DNA of 64,000 nt from Planctomycetota bacterium. Its GTDB lineage: Bacteria > Planctomycetota > UBA1135 > GCA-002686595. The notes beneath the pieces are model-generated. The model did not search any database. It was not told where the DNA came from and saw only the letters and a program-made list of their open reading frames with translations. The translations under genes and the position numbers were made by a program. The DNA is taken from contig JADLBP010000323.1 in NCBI GenBank assembly GCA_020847695.1, positions 1 to 64,000 of the forward strand, written 5' to 3'. Shown piece after piece: positions 49,850 to 58,514 of this stretch (position 1 is its first letter; every line of letters begins with the position of its first letter).

Positions 49850-50500
49850 ATGCTGCTGATCCTCGCGAGCGACACCCCTGACGCGAAGCTGGACGAGATC
49901 GTCGCCGAGGTCGTCAAGCGCGGCTGGCGCTGTGAGGTCTCGCGCGGCGCCGAGCAGATCGTGCTGGGCCTGACGGGCACCGGCGACGTCGCCGCGCTCG
50001 AGACCGCGCTCTCCGCGCGCGCCGACATCGACGTGCTGCCGCTGCTCTCGCACCGCGAGTACTCGCTGTTGCGTTCACGGCGGCGCATGCTGACCGGGCT
50101 GGTCGCGGGCTTCGGCGCGCTGACCGCCGCGGCGGCTTCGCTGCCGGTCGTCGGCTTCCTGCTGCCGCCGAAAGGCACGCTCTCCGATCGCAGCCTGGTG
50201 CGCGCCGCCGCGAAGTCCGAGCTCGCGGAGCGCACCGCGAAGAAGGTGACGGTGATCGGCAAGCCGATCTTGCTCGTACGCCTCGAAGGCGAGCGCTTCT
50301 TCGCGCTGAGCGCCGTGTGCACGCACATGGACATCTGCCACCTCGACTGGAACGAAGCGCGCCGCGAGTTCGTGTGCCCGTGCCACGGCGGCGCGTTCGA
50401 CGTGTACGGCAACGTGGTGAAGGGGCCGCCTTCCGTGCCGCTGAAGTCGTACGACATCGAGCAGCTCGGCGACGAGCTCTACATCCGCCGCGAGGGCTGA
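49850..50500 (+). CDS. Rieske [2Fe-2S] protein with N-terminal DAHP-synthase FXD-like domain
   Basis: CTHMDICHL...CPCHGGAFDVYGNVVKGPP; N-term LDEIVAEVVKRGWRCEVSRGAEQIVLGLTGTGD...VLPLLSHREYSLLRSR followed by one TM. Confidence 0.92.
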   Translation: MLLILASDTPDAKLDEIVAEVVKRGWRCEVSRGAEQIVLGLTGTGDVAALETALSARADIDVLPLLSHREYSLLRSRRRMLTGLVAGFGALTAAAASLPVVGFLLPPKGTLSDRSLVRAAAKSELAERTAKKVTVIGKPILLVRLEGERFFALSAVCTHMDICHLDWNEARREFVCPCHGGAFDVYGNVVKGPPSVPLKSYDIEQLGDELYIRREG

Positions 50501-50503
50501 GCG

Positions 50504-51142
50504 ATGCAGAGCGGCGAGCAAGGCGTGCTGAAGGCGATCTGGAGCGCATTGCGCACTCCGGTCGCTCCCGAGCACCGAGGCGACCTCGCATTCGGTTGGC
50601 TGATCCTCGGGCTGTTCTTCCTGCAGGTGTTCACGGGCATCCTGCTCTCGCTCTACTACCAACCGTCGCCGCCGATGGTCGCGGAGAGCGTTCAGTACAT
50701 CATGCGCGACGTCGATTGGGGCTGGCTGGTGCGCGGCGTGCACCACTGGACCTCGCACGCGATGATCGTCGTCTGCGCGTTGCACCTCTTGCGCGCGGTG
50801 ATCACCGGCTCGTACCGCGGCGCGGGCACGCCGAACTGGTACGCGGGGACGTTGGTGATGGCGGTCGTGCTGGTCGCGACGTACACCGGCGACCTGCTGA
50901 CCTGGGACCAGTCCTCGTACTGGCGCCTGACCGGCGCGCTCGCGCGCATCGAGTCCTTCGGCAGCGTCGGTGCGTTCTTCGCGGACGTCGCGCGCGGCGG
51001 GAGCGAGGTCAACGCGACGACGCTGAGCCGCACGTACTCCGCGCACAGCTTGCTGTTGCCCTGGATGATCTGGGTGCTGCTGGTCGCCAACCTCTGGTTC
51101 CTCGGACGTCGGCTCGGCATGCGCCGCGGAGGTACGCGATGA
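50504..51142 (+). CDS. Cytochrome b N-terminal (b6-like) subunit
   Basis: LGLFFLQVFTGILLSLYY...VRGVHHWTSHAMIVVCALHLLRAV...GDLLTWDQSSYW...SAHSLLLPWMI. Confidence 0.9.
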   Translation: MQSGEQGVLKAIWSALRTPVAPEHRGDLAFGWLILGLFFLQVFTGILLSLYYQPSPPMVAESVQYIMRDVDWGWLVRGVHHWTSHAMIVVCALHLLRAVITGSYRGAGTPNWYAGTLVMAVVLVATYTGDLLTWDQSSYWRLTGALARIESFGSVGAFFADVARGGSEVNATTLSRTYSAHSLLLPWMIWVLLVANLWFLGRRLGMRRGGTR

Positions 51143-51717
51143 TCGTCGTCTTGCGTCTCGGCGCGACGCCGCCCGAGGTCGAGGAAGTCGAGCGCGAGCT
51201 CGCTCGCCGCGGGCTCGAGACCCGTAAGGTCGAATCCGGCGGCCGGATGCTGCTGCACATCATCGCGGGCCCGACGCGCCGCGCCCGGCCGGTCGTCAAG
51301 CTCGAGCAAGTCGAAGCGCTGGTGCCGACGTCCGGTCCGCGCGTGCGACGCGAGGGGCGGCGCTTCTACCCGTACCACTTCGTGAATTGGAGCGCGTTCA
51401 GCGTCGCCCTGCTCGGCGTGCTCGTGTTCCTCGCCGGCATGTTCCCGACCGGGATCGGCCAGGAGATCGATCCGCGTTCGGCGCCCGCCGAGCTGCCGAC
51501 TCCGTGGTACCTGCGCGCGCCGCTGATGTTCGTCGCGCTGTTCCCCGAGTCGCTCGCGTGGCTCGGCTGGTCGATCTTCGCGTTGGGCGGCGTGTTCCTG
51601 TTCGCGCTGCCGTTCATCGATCGCAGCACCGGCGCGAACGCTCGCGTGTTCCGCGTGATCGTGGCGTTGCTGCTCGCGATCTTCTTGCTCGCCTCGCTGA
51701 AGGGAGCGTTCGCATGA
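51139..51717 (+). CDS. Cytochrome b C-terminal (subunit IV-like) protein with N-terminal FXD-like domain
   Basis: MIVVLRLGATPPEVEEVERELARRGLETRKVESGGRMLLHIIAG...; then FYPYHFVNWSAFSVALLGVLVFLAG and further TM segments; ATGA overlaps on both sides. Confidence 0.87.
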   Translation: MIVVLRLGATPPEVEEVERELARRGLETRKVESGGRMLLHIIAGPTRRARPVVKLEQVEALVPTSGPRVRREGRRFYPYHFVNWSAFSVALLGVLVFLAGMFPTGIGQEIDPRSAPAELPTPWYLRAPLMFVALFPESLAWLGWSIFALGGVFLFALPFIDRSTGANARVFRVIVALLLAIFLLASLKGAFA

Positions 51718-52964
51718 GCGCCTGGCTTTTCGCAGCGTGGCTCGCGCTCGCCCCCCTCGTCAGCGGTCAGGACGAGCCCGCGCCCGCCTCGAACTGCGCG
51801 ACTTGCCACGGCAAGGAAGCGCGCGTGTTCTCCGAGAGCATCCACCGCGTCGCCGGCGTGACGTGCATCACGTGTCACGGCGGTTCGCCGGACTCGGTCG
51901 ACGTCGCGGGAGCTCACGGAGCCGATCTCAAGAGCCTGCGCGATCCTCGCGCGGCGGTCGAGTCGTGCGGCGGTTGCCACTCCGACGTCGAACGGATGCG
52001 CGCGTTCGGGCTGCGCACCGATCAGCTCTCGCTCTACTGGACGAGCGGCCACGGCCAACAGCTCGCGAAGGGCGAGAACGCCGACGTCGCGACGTGTGTC
52101 AGTTGCCACTCGAGCCACGCGGTGCTCTCGGTCAAGGATCCGCTCTCGCCGGCCCACCCGACGAAGCAAGTCGAGACCTGCGGGGGCTGTCACTCCGACG
52201 CCCAGCGCATGGGCAAGTACGGATTGCCCGCGGACCAGGCCGACGAGTACCGCAAGTCGGTGCACGGACGCGCGCTGCTCGAACTCGGCCACCGCGCCGC
52301 GCCCGCGTGCGCCGATTGCCACGGTTCGCACGGTGCGTTGCCGCCGCGGGTCGATCAGGTCGAGTTCGTCTGCGGCAATTGCCACTCGACGGTCGACGGC
52401 TTCTTCAAGCAGAGCCCGCACGCGAAGCGCTCCGGCTCGCCCGCGACGATCGAGTGCGTGTCGTGCCACGACAACCATGGCGTGCAGAAGCCGAGCCCGC
52501 AGATGTTCCTCGGCGACGACGCCGGCCACTGCGGTGCGTGCCACGCCGACGCGGCCGATCCGGCGCGGGCGGTCGGGCAGAAGCTCTTCGACGACGTCGA
52601 GCAACTCGCCGCGACGATCGAAGCGGCGACGCTCGAAGTGCGCACCGCCGGCGAGCGCGGCCTCTTCCTCGGCGAAGAGCGCGGGTACCTCGACGACGCA
52701 CGCGGACTGCTGGTGCGCGCTCGTGCGATGACCCATGCGCTGTCGCCCGCGTTGCTCGACGACGTGCTCGAGCGCGGCAAGGGCATGGTCGCGCAGACGC
52801 GCGACAGCCTCGCGACCAAGAACCGGATGTTCCGCGACCGGCGGATCTTCACCGGGATCTTCTTCGGACTCGCGCTGCTGTTCGCCGTCATGCTCTGGAT
52901 GTACGGCCTCGAGGTACGCGGTCGGGCGCGGCAGGCGTCCGCGGCGCGTGGGGGCGGTGCCTGA
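51714..52964 (+). CDS. Nonaheme c-type cytochrome with C-terminal TM anchor
   Basis: 9 CXXCH counted; TM IFTGIFFGLALLFAVMLWMYGL. Confidence 0.93.
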   Translation: MSAWLFAAWLALAPLVSGQDEPAPASNCATCHGKEARVFSESIHRVAGVTCITCHGGSPDSVDVAGAHGADLKSLRDPRAAVESCGGCHSDVERMRAFGLRTDQLSLYWTSGHGQQLAKGENADVATCVSCHSSHAVLSVKDPLSPAHPTKQVETCGGCHSDAQRMGKYGLPADQADEYRKSVHGRALLELGHRAAPACADCHGSHGALPPRVDQVEFVCGNCHSTVDGFFKQSPHAKRSGSPATIECVSCHDNHGVQKPSPQMFLGDDAGHCGACHADAADPARAVGQKLFDDVEQLAATIEAATLEVRTAGERGLFLGEERGYLDDARGLLVRARAMTHALSPALLDDVLERGKGMVAQTRDSLATKNRMFRDRRIFTGIFFGLALLFAVMLWMYGLEVRGRARQASAARGGGA

Positions 52965-55036
52965 TGCTCCCCGGCTTCGGCAGGCGGCTCGTCGATCGCA
53001 GCAGGAACCTGCTCGGTCTCGTTTTCGTGGTCGGGCTCTTCAGCGCGGCCGCGTTCGGCATCGTGATGTACGCGACGGTGCACCACACCGCGCAGCCGGA
53101 GTTCTGCAACTCCTGCCACATCATGGAGCCCTACTACGAGTCGTGGCAGAACTCCGAGCACAAGAACGTCGCGTGCATCGAGTGCCACTACGAACCGGGC
53201 TCGCTCGAGACGCTCGAAGGCAAGTTCAAGGCGCTCTCGCAGCTCGCCAAGTACGTCACGCGCACGCAGGGCACCAAGCCGTGGGCGGAGGTCAGCGATG
53301 CGAGCTGCATGCGCTCGGGCTGCCACTCGGTGCGCATGCTCGACGGCCCGGTGATGTTCGGCAACATCAGCTTCGATCACCGCCAGCACCTGCTCGAGAC
53401 GCGTCGCGGCCGGCGACTGCGCTGCACGTCGTGCCACTCGCAGATCGTCCAAGGCCAGCACGTCGCCGTGACGCCGACGGTCTGCGTCACCTGCCACTTC
53501 ATGCCCGGCGACGACGGCCATCCGCCGGCGGAGACCAGCGACTGCCTGCTCTGCCACGGACCTCCCACGCAGCCCGTCGAAGTCGAAGGTCGGCCGTTCG
53601 TGCACGCCGACTACGTCGAGCGCGGCGTCGGTTGCCGCGAATGCCACAACCCGGTCGTCGAGGGCGACGGCGTCGTCCGCAAGGATCGCTGCCACGCCTG
53701 CCACGCCGAGCAAGGCCACGTCGAACGCATCGGCGAGACCGCGTTCCTCCACGAGAAGCACGTCACCGATCACAAGGTCGAGTGCTTCGAGTGCCACGAC
53801 GAGATCCGCCACGGGCTGCTGCCCCTGAAGAAGCCCGAAGCGACCAAGCGCGAGGGCTGTGGCGTCTGCCACGAGAGCGCGCACGATGCGGCGAGTCTCG
53901 TCTACTCCGGCACCGGCGCCGTCGGCGTGCCCGACGATCCGAGTCGGATGTACCAGACGCGCGTGGTGTGCGAGGCGTGTCACACCGGCCGTTCGGGGCA
54001 GACCGTGATCGACGACGGCGACATGGGCGAGCTCGTGATCGCGCCCGACGATTCGACCGGCGCGAGCTCGAACCCCGCGCATCACTCCTCGCACGCGTCG
54101 ATGGTCGCGGCGGCCGGCAACGTCGATTGCATCCATTGCCACGGTCCGGAGTTCAACGGCATGCTCGACCAGTGGCAGTCCGCGGTCGGCGAGCAGCTCG
54201 ATCGCCTGAAGCCGATGCTCGCCGACCTCGAGAAGCGCATGCCGAAGGCGAGCCCGGCGGCCGCGCCGCTCGCGGACGCGCAGCGCAACCTCTCGCTCGT
54301 CGCGCTCGACGGCTCACGCGGCGTCCACAATCCGACGTACGCGCTCGCGGCGCTCAAGGTCAGCGCGGAGCGTCTCGATCAAGCCGCGGCGACGCTGGGC
54401 GTCGAGCTCGGCACTCGCGCCGCCGACGGCTTCCCGTTCGTGTCGAAGGACGGTTGCAGCGAATGCCACCCCGGCGCGGGTCGTCCCGCGAGCGTCTGGA
54501 AGGGCGAAGCGGCGTTCCCGCACGCGAAGCACCTCGGCCAGGGCTTCGAATGCTCGCAATGCCACAGCACCACCGAGCACGGCAAGCCCGCCTTCCCGCG
54601 CAGCGACTGCGCGAGCTGCCACCACCAGGAGACGGACAAGTTCGACGTCTCCGATTGCTCGCGCTGTCACGGCGCGCAGCTCGGGATGCTCGGCGGCGCG
54701 CTTAGCGGCTTCGCGGAGCTCAAGGGACCGATGTCCGAGATGGATTGCGGCGATTGCCACGGCGAGGCGCCGGACATCCTGCGCCCGAAGCCGTCGAGCT
54801 GCGTGATCTGCCACTCCGAGGGCTTCGATCAGAAGGCGATCGACTGGAAGAAGGAGCTCGACGGCCTGACCGCGGAGCTCGAGCGCGAGCTCGGCGCCTC
54901 CAAGGCCGACGCGACCGTTCGCGAAGCCGCTCGCGCAGCGCTCGACGCCGTCCTCCGCGACGGCAGCAACGGCGCGCACAACTTCGAGTACGCGAAGAAG
55001 CTGCTGGTCGACGCCCTGGCCGCCCTGCGCGGCTGA
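52964..55036 (+). CDS. NapC/NirT-type membrane-anchored multiheme cytochrome (17 CXXCH + 1 CX4CH)
   Basis: N-terminal TM then PEFCNSCHIMEPYYESWQNSEHKNVACIECHYEPG...SCMRSGCHS; 17 CXXCH counted. Confidence 0.93.
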   Translation: MLPGFGRRLVDRSRNLLGLVFVVGLFSAAAFGIVMYATVHHTAQPEFCNSCHIMEPYYESWQNSEHKNVACIECHYEPGSLETLEGKFKALSQLAKYVTRTQGTKPWAEVSDASCMRSGCHSVRMLDGPVMFGNISFDHRQHLLETRRGRRLRCTSCHSQIVQGQHVAVTPTVCVTCHFMPGDDGHPPAETSDCLLCHGPPTQPVEVEGRPFVHADYVERGVGCRECHNPVVEGDGVVRKDRCHACHAEQGHVERIGETAFLHEKHVTDHKVECFECHDEIRHGLLPLKKPEATKREGCGVCHESAHDAASLVYSGTGAVGVPDDPSRMYQTRVVCEACHTGRSGQTVIDDGDMGELVIAPDDSTGASSNPAHHSSHASMVAAAGNVDCIHCHGPEFNGMLDQWQSAVGEQLDRLKPMLADLEKRMPKASPAAAPLADAQRNLSLVALDGSRGVHNPTYALAALKVSAERLDQAAATLGVELGTRAADGFPFVSKDGCSECHPGAGRPASVWKGEAAFPHAKHLGQGFECSQCHSTTEHGKPAFPRSDCASCHHQETDKFDVSDCSRCHGAQLGMLGGALSGFAELKGPMSEMDCGDCHGEAPDILRPKPSSCVICHSEGFDQKAIDWKKELDGLTAELERELGASKADATVREAARAALDAVLRDGSNGAHNFEYAKKLLVDALAALRG

Positions 55037-55041
55037 TCGCC

Positions 55042-55389
55042 ATGGCGTTCCTGCTGCTCGCACCGACGGTGCTGAGCTTCTTGATCTTCAGCGCGCACCT
55101 CTTCCGAGCCGGCGCGTTGATCTTCATCCCGCCGCTGATCTTCTCGCTCGCGCTGCTCGCGGTGCGACGGCCATGGGTCGCGCGCTTCTTCCAGCTGCTG
55201 CTCGTCGGCATCGCGTTCCTGTGGATCCTGCAAGCGTTGCTGACCGCGGGCTCGCGGATCGCGGACGGCCAGCCGTGGGTCCGCATGGCGGTGATCTTGA
55301 CCGGCGTGGCGGTGTTCGCGCTGATCTCGGCGCTGTTGTTCGAGGCGCGCCCGCTGCGCCGCCGCTATCCGCGTCGCTCGTTGATGTGA
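55042..55389 (+). CDS. Small hypothetical multi-TM protein
   Basis: MAFLLLAPTVLSFLIFSAHLFRAGALIFIPPLIFSLALLAV...; related to a fragment at about 57417-57531. Confidence 0.75.
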   Translation: MAFLLLAPTVLSFLIFSAHLFRAGALIFIPPLIFSLALLAVRRPWVARFFQLLLVGIAFLWILQALLTAGSRIADGQPWVRMAVILTGVAVFALISALLFEARPLRRRYPRRSLM

Positions 55390-55571
55390 GCGCGCGATCG
55401 CCGGGGCTCTTGGGCGTAGCCCAGGCGTAGCCGCGATGGTCGTTGTTGCAGAGCGATCGGTCGAAGTTGCTCGCGCGCTTCGGCGACTCGCGCGCCCGCG
55501 ACGCACAGCAGCGGTTCGGCCGCGTCGGAACGGGCTTTGCCAAGCGCGGGGCTCCGCCGCTCTTCACACGC

Positions 55572-56141
55572 ATGGCCGCTCGCTTCATCGGACTCCGAAT
55601 CCTGCCGTCGGCGGCGATCTTCGTCGCGCTGGTCGCGAGCGCGGTCGCCGTCGACTTCGGGCTCCACGCGGCGGAGCTCGCGGAGATCGGCCGTTGGCTC
55701 GGCCCGGTGGGCGCGGGGCTGCTGCTGGTCTCGTTCGTCTATTCGCTGCGCAAGCGCAAGTGGATCTCGAGCGGCTCGCCCAAGCGCCTGCTCCAGTTCC
55801 ACGAGACGCTCGGTTGGCTCGGAGCGTTGGTGCTGCTCGTCCACGGCGGCATCCACCTGAACGCGTGGGTGCCGTGGCTCGCGCTCGCGGTGCTGTTGGT
55901 CGTCGTGATCAGCGGCTTGACGGGCAAGTACCTGCTCGCGCAGGCGAAGGAGACGCTCGCGGGCAAACGCGCCGAGCTCGCGCAGCGCGGAGTCGTCGGC
56001 GACGAGCTCGAGCGCGAGCTACTCGGTCTCGCGTTGCTCGTCGGCACGATGCAGAAGTGGCGGAGCGTCCACATGCCGTTGACGATGGTTTTCCTCGGGC
56101 TGTCGTTGGTCCACGTGGTCGTCACGTTGGTGCTGTGGTGA
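55572..56141 (+). CDS. Membrane b-type cytochrome-like protein (four TM, conserved His)
   Basis: LLQFHETLGWLGALVLLVHGGIHLNAWVPW...SVHMPLTMVFLGLSLVHVVVTLVLW. Confidence 0.78.
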   Translation: MAARFIGLRILPSAAIFVALVASAVAVDFGLHAAELAEIGRWLGPVGAGLLLVSFVYSLRKRKWISSGSPKRLLQFHETLGWLGALVLLVHGGIHLNAWVPWLALAVLLVVVISGLTGKYLLAQAKETLAGKRAELAQRGVVGDELERELLGLALLVGTMQKWRSVHMPLTMVFLGLSLVHVVVTLVLW

Positions 56142-56145
56142 GCGC

Positions 56146-57090
56146 ATGAACCGCTCGGTCGCCTTCCTGCTCGCGACCCTCGCGGTCACAGGTGTGCTCG
56201 CATGGCTCGCGCCGTCCGCCGCGGTGCAGCCCGGCCGCGTCCAGACCGCGCACATGGGCTTCGCGGACGACTGCCTGGCGTGCCACACCGCCTTTTCCGG
56301 CGTCCGCGAGCAGAAATGCGCCGCGTGTCACCACGTCGACGACATCGGCAAGCTGCGCGTCGACGGCACCGCGCTCGCGACGCCGCGGCCGGCGCTCGAG
56401 CGGCTGCACGCCGGCGCGCGCAGCGCGGGCGCGGAGTGCAGCGCTTGCCACGCCGAACACGCCGGGCGACTCGGCGCCGGCAAGGCGACGCGTTTCGAGC
56501 ACGCGGCGCTGCCCGCGGACCTGCGCGCGAGCTGTCACGCGTGCCACGCCGATCGCGTGCCCGCGGACGAGCTCCACCGACAAGTCGAGGTCGCCGCGGA
56601 CGGTGCGTGCGCGGCGTGTCACGGCACCGAGGGCTGGAAGCCCGCGACATTCGCTCACGAGCGTTTGCCCGCCGATCGCCGCGCCGCGTGCGCCGCGTGC
56701 CACCGGGAGAGCGCGCCGAAGGACGAGCTGCACGGCGCGTCCGCCGACGATTGCGCCGCGTGCCACGGCACGACCGCGTGGAAGCCGTCGACCTTCGATC
56801 ACTCGCGCTTCTTCCGCTTCGACGCCGATCACCCAGCGCGCTGCGCCGACTGCCACCTGCCCGGCAAGCCGCTGTCGGAGTACACGTGCTACGGCTGCCA
56901 CGAGCACACGCCCGCGAACCTCGCCGAGGAACACCGCGAGGAGGGCATCCGCGACTTCACGAACTGCGTCGAGTGCCACCGCAGCGCCGACGAGCACGGC
57001 GGCGAAGGCCGGGGCGATCGCGGGCGCAACGGAGGCAACGAGGGAGACGGGGGCGGCGAGCACGGCGGCAGCGAGCGCGACGACGACTGA
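56146..57090 (+). CDS. Decaheme c-type cytochrome with Gly/Asp/Glu-rich tail
   Basis: 10 CXXCH counted; tail GGEGRGDRGRNGGNEGDGGGEHGGSERDDD. Confidence 0.92.
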   Translation: MNRSVAFLLATLAVTGVLAWLAPSAAVQPGRVQTAHMGFADDCLACHTAFSGVREQKCAACHHVDDIGKLRVDGTALATPRPALERLHAGARSAGAECSACHAEHAGRLGAGKATRFEHAALPADLRASCHACHADRVPADELHRQVEVAADGACAACHGTEGWKPATFAHERLPADRRAACAACHRESAPKDELHGASADDCAACHGTTAWKPSTFDHSRFFRFDADHPARCADCHLPGKPLSEYTCYGCHEHTPANLAEEHREEGIRDFTNCVECHRSADEHGGEGRGDRGRNGGNEGDGGGEHGGSERDDD

Positions 57091-57203
57091 CCGAGCTCGG
57101 GCGCCCTGCCGCCGCGATCACGCGACTCCGGAGTCGACGCGGAGCTCCACGGCTCGACCGGTGCAGCGCGATCCGCCGCCGCGTGCCGCTACGATTCGGC
57201 GCG

Positions 57204-57531
57204 ATGGCGAGCGAACGGTCGATTCGGCTCCTCGTGTTCGGCAACTCGGGGTCGGGGAAGAGCACCTTCGCGCGGGCGGCGGCGGCGAAGCATGCGCTCG
57301 CGCACCTCGATCTCGACTCGATCGTCTGGGAAGCGGGTCAGTTTGCGGTCGAGCAGGCGCGTGCGGACGTCCTGCGCTCGCTCGCCGGCGTGCGTGCGCA
57401 ACTCCGCGGGCGAGGCGTGGATCCGCTTGGCCGTGATCCTGGCGAGCATTGCCTCGTTCGCGATCGTCGCAGCGCTGCGGTTCGAAGCGGGCCCGCTGCG
57501 CCGTCGCAATCCGCGTAGCGCGTTGGCGTGA
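57204..57531 (+). pseudogene. Chimeric remnant: 5' part of a FlaR/adenylate-kinase-like gene joined to the 3' end of a paralog of the 55042-55389 gene
   Basis: SIRLLVFGNSGSGKSTFARAAAAKHALAHLDLDSIVWEAGQ then, in another frame, GEAWIRLAVILASIASFAIVAALRFEAGPLRRRNPRSALA (compare GQPWVRMAVILTGVAVFALISALLFEARPLRRRYPRRSLM). Confidence 0.75.
57227..57330 (+). repeat. Direct repeat copy 1 (104 bp)
   Basis: Matches 58520-58623 with one mismatch by eye. Confidence 0.92.
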
Positions 57532-57612
57532 GATTGCCCGGGCCACGGAGCTCGGCGCGTCGGCGTCGATCCCCGGTTGCCAGCGTGCGCCGCCGCCGCT
57601 TACAGTTGCCGC

Positions 57613-57939
57613 ATGGACGCGCACGTGTTGGCCGAAGCCCGGAGTCTCGCGCTCCATCGCGAAGTTCTCGCGCGCATCCAGCACCAGCCCGCGTTGCTCG
57701 ATCGCGTGCGCGATCGGCTGCGTCGATGGCGAGAGGATCCCTCCAAGCCGCAAGCGTATGTGATCGCCTGGTGCGAGCTCATCGATGGTCCATTCGAGGT
57801 GCTGAGCAGCACGATGACCTCCGATGACGAGCGCGCGAAGTCCTTGCGGCAAGCGACACCGTTCGCCGGAATCGTCGATGCACGTACACGCTGGCGCATC
57901 TGGGCGGCGGTGCGCGAGCAACTCCTTCGTTCCGCATGA
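57613..57939 (+). CDS. Small protein, first gene of a toxin-antitoxin-like pair
   Basis: MDAHVLAEARSLALHREVLARIQHQPALLDRVRDRLRRWREDPSKPQAYVIAWCELI...; ATGA overlap with the next gene. Confidence 0.75.
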   Translation: MDAHVLAEARSLALHREVLARIQHQPALLDRVRDRLRRWREDPSKPQAYVIAWCELIDGPFEVLSSTMTSDDERAKSLRQATPFAGIVDARTRWRIWAAVREQLLRSA

Positions 57940-58475
57940 ACCGCCGTCAGCTAGAACACCTGATCCGTGCCGCGACCACGATCGCCGCCGACGACGAACT
58001 GATCGTGATCGGCAGCCAGGCGATCCTCGGGCAGTACCCGAATGCCCCGAGCGAGCTGCTGCGATCCATGGAGGCCGATGTCTATCCCCGCAACAAGCCC
58101 GAGCGAGCAGACCTGATCGACGGAAGCATCGGCGAAGGCTCGCCATTCCACGAGATGTTCGGCTACTACGCGCAAGGTGTTGGGCCCGAAACGGCTGTCC
58201 TCGCGCCAGGGTGGCGCGATCGACTGGTGCCGATTCGAAGTGAAGCCACGCGCGGCGCGACGGGCTGGTGTCTCGAAGCCCACGATCTCGTGCTCTCCAA
58301 ACTCGTGGCGGGGCGAGCGAAGGACCTCGACTTCGCCGCGTGCGCGGCGCGCGCGGGGATGGTCGACGCGGAGGAGCTGCGGCGTCGTCTCCACGAGCTC
58401 GAGATCGACCCTCGCTTGCGCGACGCGGCCGCGGCGAGAATCGAACGCACCGTCGCTCGCTCGCGCGACGGCTGA
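57936..58475 (+). CDS. DUF6036-like nucleotidyltransferase
   Basis: DELIVIGSQAILGQYPNAPSELLRSMEADVYP...LSKLVAGRAKDLDFAACAA. Confidence 0.8.
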   Translation: MNRRQLEHLIRAATTIAADDELIVIGSQAILGQYPNAPSELLRSMEADVYPRNKPERADLIDGSIGEGSPFHEMFGYYAQGVGPETAVLAPGWRDRLVPIRSEATRGATGWCLEAHDLVLSKLVAGRAKDLDFAACAARAGMVDAEELRRRLHELEIDPRLRDAAAARIERTVARSRDG

Positions 58476-58514
58476 CGCGGCCGCTCCACTGCACACGTGG
58501 GTCGGGTTCGTCCG

